A stretch of DNA of 64,000 bases from Dendrocalamus latiflorus (GCA_017311315.1 CM029626.1:30508869-30572868), one strand, 5' to 3'. Shown: positions 1 through 12,885, counted from the first letter of the stretch. Notes: generated by a model not told the origin, from the letters alone. Translations and numbers: made by a program.

Positions 1-1375
<1,375 letters not shown>

Positions 1376-3191
1376 TTACACCGTCGCCACCCACCATTTG
1401 TCTACCAGCGTGGAATCACGCCCCTCGAGCGTGTACTTCACCTCGAGCGGCGATGACCGCCAGGAGATGGCGTTATCGCTGGCCTGCTGAGCGTGTTCTC
1501 CGCCGTGTGCCATCGCTCTCCAGGAATTAGACGGCGACGGGGGCAACGCGGTTGTAGAGAAGGCAAGAGAATAGGGCACAGGAGGAAGGACCAGAAGGCG
1601 TGAGGAGGAGAGCACAGACGTGGCGCCACAGGGGGTATTTAAAGCCCCTTCATCTCCCGCACCGACAGTAAGCGTAACCAATGGGAGACGAACCGCTCGC
1701 CTCCCCACGTTCGAAGCCGAAGCACCGTAGCCGCCCACGCGCGACGCGCACGACCGCAGTCGTGCAAGGGCCTGACAATGCACGACGTGCCAATAGCGTC
1801 CCGCCACGCGTCTGCTCCCTCGGGAATAAATACAGGTCGCACGACGTGGCGCATCCTCCGGTGCGTGTCGGCGCGATTCTCGGGGCCATCAATGCAGCAG
1901 CGGCAGGCCATGGGCCAGTCAACCTCAACAGCAACTTCGACGGGGTTTCCGCTTCAACAAGGAGACTCTGGCTCCGACTTCGGCCCAGCCCCCGCGAAGG
2001 GGCACCTCGCTACGCCAACACAGGTCTGTGCAGCAAGCCCAAAGACCACCTAGACTTCGATGGCTCGGGACGGCCTAGCGCCTACTTCGGCCTATATATC
2101 TGGGGTCCAGCCAGGCCTCCGACTCGTACCCTGCTCCTAACATTCTAAATGTTTTACTTTACATGCTTAACATCTCGAAAATAATATCCATGGAGTGAGG
2201 TCTCGCGCAGATTTGGCTTCCTCTTGATAGGACGCCCCTGGCGAGTGGAGTGCGGAGATGAGCAGGTGCCGGTCTAACCTACAACGCCGTCCAAGCACCG
2301 TCCTCGAGCCACGGGATACTATCTGCCCCTCTGATCCCTAGTCCGCGCGAAGACTCCAGAGTCCGCCCCGAGCAAACCCGCACAGCGACGCCGGAAGCCG
2401 CTGCGACTCCGACGTCCGCGCAACAACCTCACAGCCCCCACCAGTGGGGGTCCAACCTCCACGCCCCCCACAATCGAGGAGCACGACTGCTGATCTACAA
2501 CAAGCTTTGACTTGTTTTCATTAATAGGCCGCCTTTTGTTCATCTACGCTCGCTAATATTAGCGTCAGTAGACACAATCATCAAATGCAGATGAACAAAA
2601 GTAGGCCTACTCGCGAGAAGATAACCGCGTGCAGGAACAAGACGAGCAACCAGGGATGAGGGAGGAACAAGCCGTAGTACCGACAAATTTATACCCATGC
2701 TCTCCCGGCGGGGAGTCGCCAGACCGACGGCACTCCAATTGACGGGAATGCAACCAGCGGGTGCCTGGTGTTCGGCTCCCCGTGATTGAGGAGCGCAACC
2801 GCTGTAGGCGAAAGAGCGCACATGCAAGCCACCCGACAGCGCATGACACGCCAATAGCATCCCGCCACGCGTCCTACCTCTCTCGGGAAGGGACGCGTGT
2901 CCGCGGTCGTGTGGCTGCTGGCAGATCACGACGCGCCAATCACGCCTCAACCTATCCAGAACAAGAGCGCGTCCCCGTTTCTACTTCGACCCCGCTGCTG
3001 AAGGGCCCCGCGGGCAAGGACTGCTTCGACAACCCACCCAGTGCCACATCCTCGCTGCGGGGCGGGGACTACACCAGGCAATAAGGCTCCATCAAGCAAT
3101 ACAGAAGTTCACAGGCCGCAGGGACGGAGGGGGCCAAATGGCTCGCAACATGGCTTCGGCCCGTGAAGCTCTTCACCATGAGAGGCTCCTG
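1376..3191. other. GC-rich retrotransposon-derived DNA without a recognisable gene
   Basis: No open frame here matches a family I know. The stretch contains a diverged direct repeat: the CCAATAG(C/T)ATCCCGCCACGCGTC-like segment near 1788-1810 recurs near 2850-2872. A second pair is the AATCGAGGAGC-like segment near 2471 and ATTGAGGAGC near 2785. A TATATATCTGG box lies near 2092-2103. Paired GC-rich segments with a TATA-like box are what two decayed LTR copies of one element would leave, but no termini or target-site duplication were found. Confidence 0.4.
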
Positions 3192-3358
3192 TTATAGGGG
3201 TGGCCCCCACCTAAGCCCAGCCGGCCTGTTAGGAGGCTATAAAGCCCAATATGGGACATATGTAATGGCATAAATACCCTTGAGGGGATTACTCAGGTGT
3301 AAGGGTAAAGTTGTAAAAATACTCCCCATGTGGATATATATATATATATATATATATA
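3192..3358 (+). mobile_element. LTR fragment (U3 side) ending in a TA tract
   Basis: The sequence from TGTTATAGGGG through the CATAAATACCC and GTAAAAATACTCCCC segments reads like the promoter half of a short LTR. It runs into a TA tract (3334-3358) where a TATA box would be expected. Sequence with the character of an LTR leader resumes at 5312, on the far side of the inserted element at 3359-5245. The LTR identity is inferred from layout; no second LTR copy is in the window. Confidence 0.4.
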
Positions 3359-5242
3359 GTAAAAATATTGAGGACTACTAGGTGCCCAGACTCCTCAACC
3401 CAGAGCCGTCCGATCGCGCACGCATAGTGAGTCGTAGAAAAGACGATTAACGGGTTGGGCGGCAGAAACCCGTTGCTTCTCCAAAATAGGAATCTCCGTT
3501 GCTAGGATTGCCTCTTTCCGTTTCTGCCGAACGAAGGAAAAATAGGATTGCCTCCATGAAGAGGAGGCGATGGCCGATCAACCTGCCGCTCGAGTTCTTC
3601 GGGATCTTCCGTGCTCAGCGCGATCTTCCACCCCGCGGCCGCTCCGGCTCAGCGCGACGCCGCGCAGGGCGCTCGGCGCGGTGCACCACAGCCGCAGGCG
3701 GCGCCTCGCCGTCTCGGCCTCCGCCACCGAGGTAACCAGCGGTGGGCCCGAGCGATTCTACTTCAACTTCACCGGGTTCCCCTTCCCGCTCGGCCCCTTC
3801 CTCAACAGGCGCACCACCCGCACCGAGGTTGGTAATCGCTCGCGAATCGCCTCGTTGCGCTACGTCTTTGCCGCGGAAAAAAGTCCTCATTTTCTTTCTC
3901 TCGTCGCCGCGCGCCGTTGAACGACCGAATCAGGTCATGAAGGGCAGCATATGGTTGTTCGAGCAGGAGCAGGCTCTGGGATTCAGCAGCGTCTCCACCA
4001 ACATCCGCATGACCGTCGTCAAGCTCAAGTCCGGCGGGCTCTGGGTGCACGCCCCCATCGCACCGACCAAGGAGTGCACGCCCCCATCATGTGTGCTGGC
4101 CTTTGATGCCTCTTTGTTTTTATTTTGCCTTTTTGGTTGGTATTTTGTCATGTTGCATTCATCTTCATACATGTGGCGAAATTTAGATTGCAAATGGTCG
4201 GGTCTTGGGACTGCAGAATTTCATATTAACTGTTTGTCCATATTGCTTCTTTTTGCGGTTCTGAAGCCATTTTGTTTGTTTTATTTAAAATTGTCAATCT
4301 TGTGTTGTAAAGTAGAAGATTACTTGACAAAGCTTACATCTGTATTCTCTGAAACTATTCTTTGTTTGTATTGATCTACCAACTGCAAGTCACCAACATA
4401 ATGTCACTACTAATGTCACTACCAATTATAGTGATTGAAGGGTAACCATGGTTACTGAATGTAATTTCAGTTGTAGTTTTTTCTTGCGAAATGGAGAATA
4501 TGCAACTAAAGAAAAGGGTATATCATACACAGTAAACGTTTATTCCTACTTATTTAGGATTCTAATTTGATTGAATGCTAGTTTACATTGTTACGAATGA
4601 TGCACCTTTTGCCAATTCATATTTGTATTATCAACCAAGCATATACTCCTGTAATACTTAGGCTACATATAATGAGGTTTTCATACACTACTCTACTTTG
4701 CAGGGCTAAGTAGCTCTTACCTCACATATAAAACTCTGGAGTGACTAGTCAATCCAAAAATATTCGAATAGGCACTACTTAACTTTCTTAAAATTGTTAT
4801 TGCTAGAATTATCTATTTACACATACCTATTTACACATACCTATTTACACATTCATCAGGAAATCTGTGCGCGGGATTCACATCTTAAAGACAAATTAAT
4901 TCTTAAATAATAATTGATGTTTCATTCAAATCGCTGGTTATATATGGAAATAACAATTCCGGATTGTGTAATCACAGCAATCCGGAGAGCTAGTACCACG
5001 CACGCACACGCACAGCAAGCTGGAGAGATGACGCACATCCAGATCCGGATTGCATGCTACGTTTTTATGGAATGCTTTGAACCGGATTGCACTAATCAAT
5101 CAGAGAGTGAATTTTAACGCAAACACTTCTTGCTAATGGGTATACCCGTTAATCACATACATACTACAAACTAACACATCTCAATGCAATCCAATGGTAC
5201 ATAGATTAGGTGCCTGGACTCCTAGGAGTCCCATTTCGCCTT

Positions 5243-5245
<3 letters not shown>
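3359..5245. mobile_element. Micron-like element in a (TA)n tract, 1887 bp, with captured gene pieces
   Basis: The element lies between a left TA tract (3334-3358) and a right one (5246-5311). Its left end has GTAAAAATATTG then GGTGCCCAGACTCC. Its right end has GGTGCCTGGACTCC then CCCATTTCGCCTTCCT. The same subterminal pattern occurs in two short copies at 42513-42705 and 42721-42964 (GTATAAATAAC at one end, CCCATTTCAGCGTCCT at the other). I recall a rice family called Micron that inserts into TA microsatellites, and assign this on that basis. This copy is much longer than the other two and holds exon fragments of a DUF4336 gene. From 4089 to 5200 it is AT-rich with no further recognisable coding piece. 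Confidence 0.6.
3546..4088 (+). pseudogene. Shuffled exon fragments of a DUF4336-family gene
   Basis: Three pieces are visible. 3556-3618 encodes WPINLPLEFFGIFRA, a segment I recall from the middle or C-terminal part of plant DUF4336 proteins. Then 3619-3828, in another frame, encodes an Arg/Ala/Ser-rich transit-peptide-like stretch running into ERFYFNFTGFPFPLGPFLNR. After a GT..AG intron (3829-3934), 3935-4088 encodes GSIWLFEQEQALGFSSVST and LWVHAPIAPTKEC. The first piece should come after the others, so exon order is scrambled. The 15 bp GTGCACGCCCCCATC occurs at 4045-4059 and again at 4074-4088, at the end of the captured part. The protein cannot be functional: most of the domain is missing and the frames conflict. 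The family is assigned from memory of conserved motifs. Confidence 0.65.

Positions 5246-5311
<66 letters not shown>
5246..5311. repeat. (TA)n microsatellite, right flank of the Micron-like element
   Basis: Pure TA run of about 66 bp. Confidence 0.97.
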
Positions 5312-5314
<3 letters not shown>

Positions 5315-5399
5315 ACAGGCCATGGGGGAAACCCTAAGCATTGCTCACCTAACTCTCCACTACCACACCTCTCTCTCTCTCTCTCTGTTTGGTCTGTAG
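5312..5399 (+). other. LTR or leader remnant joined to a truncated Gypsy gag
   Basis: GATACAGGCCATGGGGGAAA and a CT-rich run (5371-5387) resemble the R/U5 part of an LTR. The sequence changes directly into the gag zinc-knuckle region at about 5400. The join removes the Gypsy 5' LTR and most of gag, so the junction is chimeric. Confidence 0.4.
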
Positions 5400-6524
5400 C
5401 CACGACAGGTCACCTCACTAAGGACTGTTTGAAAGGAACAGATGCTTGTTTTAACTGCGGGAAACCAGGCCACCGCAAAATTGACTGTCCCTATCCTCAG
5501 AAGACTTCAGGACAAGCCCTGCCTCCGACTAATGTACCTCGTTTACCAGCTCCAGCACCCTACCAGAATATCAGACCAAACCCTACTAAAGGCACTCAAA
5601 ATATTCTAGCTGGAACTAGGAAGGGAGGATCAGCAAGACTCACCCTTGTGACCGCTGAACAAGTAGGAGAAGCTATCGATGTGGTTACGGGTATGCTCCT
5701 AATTCCACCATCCTTGGGTACTATTTTATTTGATCCGGGGGCGACGTATTCCTTTATTTCTCAAAAAATTTTGGAAGGAAATAAATTACAATCTGACCCC
5801 TTAAATAAACCGATAGTGGTGAGCACGCCAGTAGGCGTGATAGAGGTGTCGTCCATAAGGAAGGGCCAAGCTATTATTATTTACAACACCAAATTCCTAG
5901 TCGACCTTTATGTCATAGATCTGAGTGGCCTAGACATAATTTTAGGCATGGATTGGTTATCAGCTCATGGAGTGAACATAGATTGTGAATCTAAGAGTGC
6001 TTCCATTAGAAAGCCAGATGGGACCAGGATGACGTATGTGGGAGCGAGAACGATACAACGGCAACCCATTCCTAGTTTAGCTAGTATGCAAAAGAAGGAA
6101 CTTCAGGATATACCAGTAGTAAGGGAATTCCCAGATGTCTTCCCAGAGAAATTACCAGGAATGCCTCCAGATAGAGAAATAGAATTAGCTATAGATCTGG
6201 TTCCAGGTACAGCACCTATTTCCAAAAGACCATATCGAATGAATCCAAATGAGTTAAGTGAATTAAAAAACAGTTGGACGATCTCCAAGACAAAGGATTT
6301 ATCAGAGAAAGCACTTCGCCATGGGGAGCTCCAGTGCTATTTGTAGAAAAGAAGGATGGCAGTCAGAGGCTATGTACAGATTATAGAGAGCTTAACAGTG
6401 TCACATTCAAAAATAAGTATCCTCTTCCCCGGATAAACGACTTGTTTGACCAACTGAGAGGAGCGAAGGTGTTTTCAAAAATAGACCTCAGATCAGGGTA
6501 TCACCAGATCAAAATAAAGCCTTC
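5400..6524 (+). pseudogene. Gypsy (chromovirus) gag-protease-RT fragment, 5' truncated
   Basis: The reading frame enters inside gag. A CX2CX4HX4C zinc knuckle (CFNCGKPGHRKIDC) lies at 5447-5488. The retropepsin motif LFDPGATYSFIS lies at about 5727-5762, and VIDLSGLDIILGMDWL follows. The reverse transcriptase begins with the conserved SPWGAPVLFVEKKDGS and DYRELN segments and reaches KIDLRSGYHQIKI. A one-base deletion in an A run near 6262-6268 shifts the frame between protease and RT. The sequence stops at 6524 where a Copia LTR begins. The matching downstream part, same family and same strand, resumes at 17069, with about 60 RT residues missing in between. The gene is dead: gag N-terminus and 5' LTR are gone. 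Confidence 0.9.
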
Positions 6525-8320
6525 TGTTGGATCGAAATTGGCGACAGAGGGGGGTGAATGTCGTCTTTAAAAGCTTGCCCCCAAAAAGTATTGACTCAAA
6601 TCCTCTCTTCGATAGATATAAAATCTATGAAAAGAGAGATTTATGTTTTCGGAAAGTTCTTACAGGACAAACATGCAAAATGCAGAGAAGAACCAAGAAC
6701 CAAATGGTAGACAAGACACAGAAGAGATAGCATCAGAAACACATGAGCTGCAGGGGAGGGCCGGTCAGACCGGTGGGAGACGGCCGGTCAGACCGCTCGG
6801 GAGAAGCCGGTCAGACCGCAAGTCCAACAGCGGTCTGACCGCCAGCCAATACCTGGTCTGACCGCCGGTTTAGTACCGGTCAGACCGGTCTGGATTTCGA
6901 GCAGAGGCAAAAGTTCATGTACAGGCCGAAAAATGCTGATACTTGCAGATCTTCAAGGGGCAGAGAAATTGATAGGTTTCAGCATATCTTTTTAAGCCAC
7001 AAGAGCAAATCCCAGACCTACATAGCAGTAATACCTCAAGAACCAGAAGATATCATCAAAAGAGCATGAAGTTCAGATTATGACAGAAATCTGAAACTTA
7101 TGCAAAATCTGAACCAAAACCCAAATTACTCATTGATCTTGGATTCTTTGTTCATGAGCTTTTGCAATTGGATTAGCAATGGTCACATGACTCTCCAGAC
7201 CAAATCTCAAGCCATCTCAAGAAGGGAATAAGAGGGGACCAAGAAACCCTAGAAATGAAATGAAGAACAGAGGAGGCCAGGATGCAAAATCTGAAATTAA
7301 ACGAGGTTTGCTCTTGGTAAAAACTGATCAAATGATCTTGGGACCTATTTCCATCTCAGAGCAACACATTTTGGCCCTTCTTAACAAGAAACAACTCAAG
7401 AACGCAAAAATGGGAAATCAACAGAGGGAGAGCAAAAGTATCGAAGGAGACTAAAATCCATCTCAATAAAGCACAAACTCAAACCATTTCCATACATGAT
7501 TGCAGGAGATACAAAGAGCTACGTCCCCATACCACGATTACAAACAGAGGGATGATTACATGGTGCTTCCACTCATCTTCTCCCTCTCACCAACTCAAGG
7601 ACCAAGAACACACAGAGGGGGATGAGCACAATGTACAGAGAGGAAACACCCTCCTGCTCTCCACACCAAACCTCAACAACTAAAGCATAGAGACTAAAGC
7701 TCAAAACAAAACCCTCATCCAAGACCTAGACTACATGCAGGAGACACTCCCCTATTTATAGTCTCTCACTAATGGATTTGCCTCTCACTTTACCCGCTAA
7801 GCCCAACAACCTAGCGCTTTATCTGCTAACTCGAACCGCATCCGCTTCCACCTGTGCAACCTTGCGCTTTTACCGAAACGACCCTCGTGCACCTTTCGGG
7901 AAGCTTCCTCGTGTCTTTCCTTCCAAGCATCGCAACCACCTCGAGTCCTCGCCGTCTTTGGCACACCTCGACCGTTCTAACCTCGGCACCGCCTGTGCCT
8001 AGTCCGGTCCTCCGTGCCTCGCCACGACTCCACCTCGACGTCCTGCAGCCATCACAGACAAGAAACACATCACATAGCACCGCTCGACACATGTAAACAT
8101 AAATAGCATCAAAGAATCATACTTATGCATAAAAAGCCAAAACCTGTCAAATCAAGAGAGTAAGCATCCTAAATCCATACGACCAAGTTTGACCAAGTCC
8201 GACCGAGCCAATTGCACTGTGCAACGATATGGTCCAAACTACACAAACCAAACTCGACTTTCCTAAAACCGATGTCAATTACTCATCACACACTCGGGGT
8301 CACCTCCACATGGTCCATCA
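6525..8320 (-). mobile_element. Copia 3' LTR, minus strand, 1796 bp
   Basis: On the minus strand the LTR starts TGATGGACCATGTGG at 8320 and ends CGATCCAACA at 6525. The polypurine tract AAGGGGGAGAT precedes it (8321-8331), so it is the 3' LTR of a minus-strand element. A TATAAATA box lies at 7753-7760 (minus). It is clearly related over its whole length to the solo LTR at 59992-61727, and over its 5' half to the plus-strand LTR at 15223-17068. The 5 bp next to the outer end (CCTTC) do not match the bases flanking the plus-strand partner. Confidence 0.9.
6759..6893. repeat. Array of six palindromic GGTCAGACC / GGTCTGACC units in the Copia LTR
   Basis: Six copies of a short palindrome, typically CCGGTCAGACCGG, occur in about 135 bp with irregular 10-20 bp spacers. 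Four are in one orientation and two in the complementary form. The array lies 234-368 bp from the LTR 3' end. The related solo LTR has a different palindrome array at the same distance. Confidence 0.9.
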
Positions 8321-9750
8321 ATCTCCCCCTTGATGAGTATATTGATAAACCCAGAAAAAGCACAAAGTTGAGTTTGGAAATGAAAGAAAATCAAACATGG
8401 TCCAAAAGAAATCAAAGAAGGTTATGACCATGTCGACAGAAGGAACACTAGAGCAACAACAAAAAGAGCAAATTGTTCTCCAAAGCTCTAGGAAGTTCCC
8501 AAATGGCTTTTTCTCCGCTATTCTCCCCCCTTTTGGCAATAAACACATCAAGAATGCAAAAGAGAGAATAAGGTCACAAAAAATGGATGAAATAGCTGAA
8601 GTTGTTTTATTCTAAGCATTTAGAGCCATGAAGATTATCCAAAATGACCATATGAGAATTACATCAAGCCATAACATATCGGAGTGCTATCAAGATCATG
8701 ACAATGTATGTATAGACAAGCGAAGCCAAATAAGTCATAATCTGAGAATTAGTCGAATTTCTTAGCATGTCAAGTCAACCATGATTATAGTCTAGCTAAA
8801 GGTATCCAAGGATGATGCAGGCTATGTCAATAGTCTAAGTGGAACCATGAAGCTAGGATTGAGTCAATTTAGAGTGCTACAAGTTCAAGAATAAGACATT
8901 TGTTTATGTACTTGTAAGTCTTGTATTTTTAGCAAATTGAGCACAATTGACATATTTTTCTTTAGAAGTCTCATGATTATTTCCAACCAGATTTTTGTTT
9001 AGTCATGTGCTAGATCTCAAGCCTTATGCGACCACTCCAAGCGATAAGCTTAAGGAAATGATCTTGGTCAACCAAAACTCCCCCTGAGTTCATGCCTAGT
9101 GCAATGGCAAGCCATCTCATGAGAAAGAATTGGTGAGATCAGTTTTTTCACACAAAAGAGATCTTTTTGCTTTCTTAAATGGGTGTACTAACTCATGCTT
9201 CATCAAGAAACTAAGATAGCTCAATCTAAAGCTCAACAAAGATTCAAGACTCAACTCAGTCTATTTGACATGGCATGAATCATAAGAGGATAACTAAAAA
9301 TAGACTAATCTCAAGAGCTAACATGACATGATTTAATACCAGTTGCGCATTTTTAATCAACTTATCATGGCAAAGACTTGACTACACACATAAATCATGA
9401 TAAATCTAGCAAGTAAGCACATATCATGGCAAAATGTAAAGCATTGTAAACATGTCATAAATGTATAATAATCAAGGCTCCATGTAGTTATATTACAATG
9501 CAAAATGCTGAAATGCAAGAAAATCCAGTTCCCCCTCACATGTGATGCAACTTTTAGTTCAAGTTGAGTTATGTCAATATTAAGCTCCAAAAGCTCCCAA
9601 ATGAACTCCCCCTGAACCAAAGCAATAAAAACGAGAAGTTGGCAAAGAAAATCAGAAAAGGCAGTCCTTAGAGCATAGATAAGAAATAGAGGATACTATG
9701 GCTCAAACTGACTCTCATCTACCCCCATATGACTTCAGGACTATTAGCTG
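8321..9750 (-). mobile_element. Copia 3' internal non-coding region, minus strand
   Basis: This segment is the inverted counterpart of 13805-15222. Matching landmarks include the block around 9100-9230 against 14340-14460 and the AACTCCCCCTGA segments at 9081 and 9605. It lies between the end of pol and the polypurine tract and has no credible coding frame. A long non-coding stretch between pol and the 3' LTR is typical of some large plant Copia lineages. The copy stops at 9750, where a Gypsy LTR begins. Confidence 0.85.
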
Positions 9751-12700
9751 ATGTCGGGACCCCGGATTTCCAAACCCGGACCCTCTGTGTATTACTACAC
9801 TAGTCCCAGATCAAAGCTAGTGCACACAGTTAAACAGAAATGATTCATAACCAACAACGCATTATTACAATAATAAAGAGTACTGACCATCAAGTCTCAT
9901 TATTACATTGGAGGTTCCAAGACCTCGCACAATCAAAATACAGCGGAAGCAAGATAAAATTTAGCAATGTCCCACCAACACGCCACAGGCAATTGACTGG
10001 GGAAGCGCGACCTAGAACTCCTGGAATCCTTCGTCGAATCCACCCGCGAAGTAGTCGTAGTCTCCCTCTTGAGCTTCGTATTCCTCTGATTATTATTTTT
10101 GAGTGCAGCATGTGAGTACATAAAGTACTCCGCAAGTCTTGGGAAAAATGCAATAGATGCAAGGCTTGACAAAGGAAGGCTATATGGTTATTTTGCACAA
10201 AGCCATGTTTTAAATTTCAATTACTACTAATTAATTTCGAAGGCATCAATTTAATAAAGTAATTGTTTTAACAGAATTATCATTAACTTTATAGTGAAGG
10301 TTCCATCCACCAACACTAGCTAACCAATTACCATTGATCAAGTTTAAACTGCGGGTTCCATCCACCCTCTCTGGCTCCAACTGCCAGGATACCCTTCTGA
10401 GAGTTCCCTCCACTCTCGTAATACAAAAACTTTGTTTCTAAAAACCAAAAATCTACCATGTGAATGCATTTCTTGCCCGCCCTTGACCGTGGGCACGGCT
10501 ATTCGAATAGTTTGACACTCTTCAGAGGTTGTACAACTTTACCCCCAAGAGATAAATTATCTTAACAGTCACCACGCTTCCTTTGGCATGAGACACAGAT
10601 AGTTTATCACAAAGCCTTTACCTCACTCTAGACTAGCTAGACACCACCCGCTGAGGTTTCACCGCAGAAGGGTTAAATCTGCCCAATCCGAAGCCCCCTC
10701 TTGCGCCATATGAGTACAGTAAATCCCTGTCCCTCACTGTGAATAACCAGTAACTCCCTGGCACCCACTTTCCACTGGTGGCACCTAAACTAGACTATCA
10801 TGAGTTAATCAGCTAGGTAGTGCTCAGTCTGGACAAACACAAGCGTCGGTCCTTAGTTGACTACGGTGGAACATACACTTTACAAGATCTCGTGCTTGCC
10901 ACACCAACCCAAACCAACCATCCACCCTAATCTAAACCAATTTCCATATTTTATTTTATTTTAAAAGATCAGTGGCAACTCCAATCACCACTAGACTTAT
11001 AAACACAAGGTTACTACAATAAATCACAATTTCCCATTTTCAAGATTTCAAATGTATTAAATAGCGTGATTAAGCATTATACTACCATTCTATTATTCAC
11101 AAATGATTATAATACTCTCATTATTGAGGCAAAGGAATTTCTAGGGTAACAAAGGTACAGGGCATTCAACTCAATTGATGGCATAACAAAGTGGGATTAA
11201 CTAATACCTTAAGATTTGAACTAATGTTGTAAGTAAATAGCAATGCATATAATTTAAAATAATTAAAACATTTCAAAATCATAGGTTCAAGATGATCAAA
11301 GGAGACTTGCCTTCTTGTGCGCTATTTGGTCCTTCTTGCTGCAACTCGACAAATTCTTCGGCGACGTCGGGTTCTACGCGTGAAACGACAAAACAAACGA
11401 ACAAATAAATACAAATAAAATCACAAATATATAATATATACTGGAAGGAAGTTTATGATTTCATACGGATTTAGGAGAAAGATTCAGCGGATTTGGGGTT
11501 CACACGAGGGAGAACGAATATCTGGAAGATCGGTTGGGAAAAGAAATTACTGAGACAATATTTGGACAAAGGAAAATAGAATGGATTTTATGGAGATTTT
11601 GCAAGATTTGAATTTGAATTTTGAAAGTGCACAAAAAATTTGGAATGGAATTGAGGCTTTGAAATTAAACTAGGTATGGGAATTTGAAATTTAAATTTTG
11701 AAATATCAAATAAATTTCAAATATTTGAAATTATGGAATAAATGGATAGTTTGGAATTTTTTATGAATTTAGAAATTTAAATGAGCTCAAACGGAGTTAG
11801 GACGAAGAAGAACGGGCTCCGGGAAGTTTGAAAAGAGAGAAAAAGAAAAAGATTGATTTTCTGGAATTATTTTTCTAAAGGAAATTGGAATTATAGCGTC
11901 AGCACTGAATTTCCTTTTTCAGCCGAATTGTTTTTATACTGGAAAATCGGGCTTATGACGTCAGCAACGACGTCAGCCCTGAGGGATTCTCGGGCAGGGG
12001 ACTGACATGTGGGCCCGAGGTCTATAGACCGGGTCCACGACCGAGGGGAGACGCTGAGGTGGCGGGGTGGGGGTGAGGCGCTGACGGGGCAGGGAGGCGC
12101 CGAGGTGGCCAAGCCGTGGTGCTGACGGGGCACCAGGTGGCAGCCACGTGGGCCCGGCGGCTGACGTGGCCGACCGGCCGGAGAGGCGCTCGGGGACGGC
12201 ACGCCCGCCGGAGCTCCGGTGGGCGGCGGTGGTCGGAATGGAGAGAGGGGGCCGTGGGGAGTGCGGAGGAGGTGCGGGCCCTACCGGAGGCGGCCGGGGT
12301 GGTGCCAGTGTCGAGGAGAGGCGGCGGTGGCTCGGGCTCAACGGCGCGGTGGTGCTCCGTCGACGAGGAGGCGCGGCCGAAGGGTCCCCGAGGTGCGCGA
12401 TGTTGCGGCGAAGGCGGTGGTGGGGTCGGCGAGGCGCGACGCGGCCCAATGCTCCGACTATTCCTCGCCGGAGTTGGCGACGGCGGCAGGGGCGGAAGCG
12501 CACGGCGCGGCGGCGATGGAGAGGGCGAGAGAGAAGGAGGAGTGGCGGGGGACGAAGTGCGGGGAGGGGGAGGCCGGAGGTGCCTTTTATAGGGGCGGAC
12601 GAGGGCGGGGGTGCCGCGGATTTCTCGCCGACGATGCGCGGGGCGGTGGCGGTTACGGGTGGAATTAGGGGGAAACGGGGCGGGGATGGAGGGATTTGGG

Positions 12701-12885
12701 CGCGGGGATGGCGGCGGGAGTTGGCGCGTGGGACACGGTGCGTGCGGGAAAACGAAAGAGATCCCGCGGCGAGGGGCGGCGGAGAACGCGCGGCCAGGCG
12801 GGAGGAGGAAGAAGGCGCGGGGAGGGGATGGCCCTGACAGGTGGGCCCAGGCAGCAGCGGGAGAGGGAGAAGGGGGCGGCTGATG
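9751..12885 (-). mobile_element. Gypsy-type LTR, minus strand, about 3.1 kb
   Basis: On the minus strand the 3' end reads ATCCGGGGTCCCGACA, finishing at 9751-9754. A minus-strand CTATAAAAGG promoter box lies at 12583-12592, beneath a very GC-rich upstream part (12000-12880). Downstream is a short acidic reading frame after a splice-acceptor-like CAG (10085 down to about 10018: EEYEAQEGDYDYF...FQEF then stop). Large size, GC-rich promoter half and AT-rich remainder resemble giant grass Gypsy LTRs. The right boundary is uncertain by about 30 bp; GCTGA occurs on both sides, but the right end lacks the expected terminal CA. It separates two Copia halves. The open frames in 12000-12880 are GC-driven. 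Confidence 0.7.

Noticed and set aside
6759..6893. CRISPR-like array
   Set aside because: The units are about 13-bp palindromes with irregular short spacers in a plant LTR; spacer length and repeat form do not fit CRISPR.
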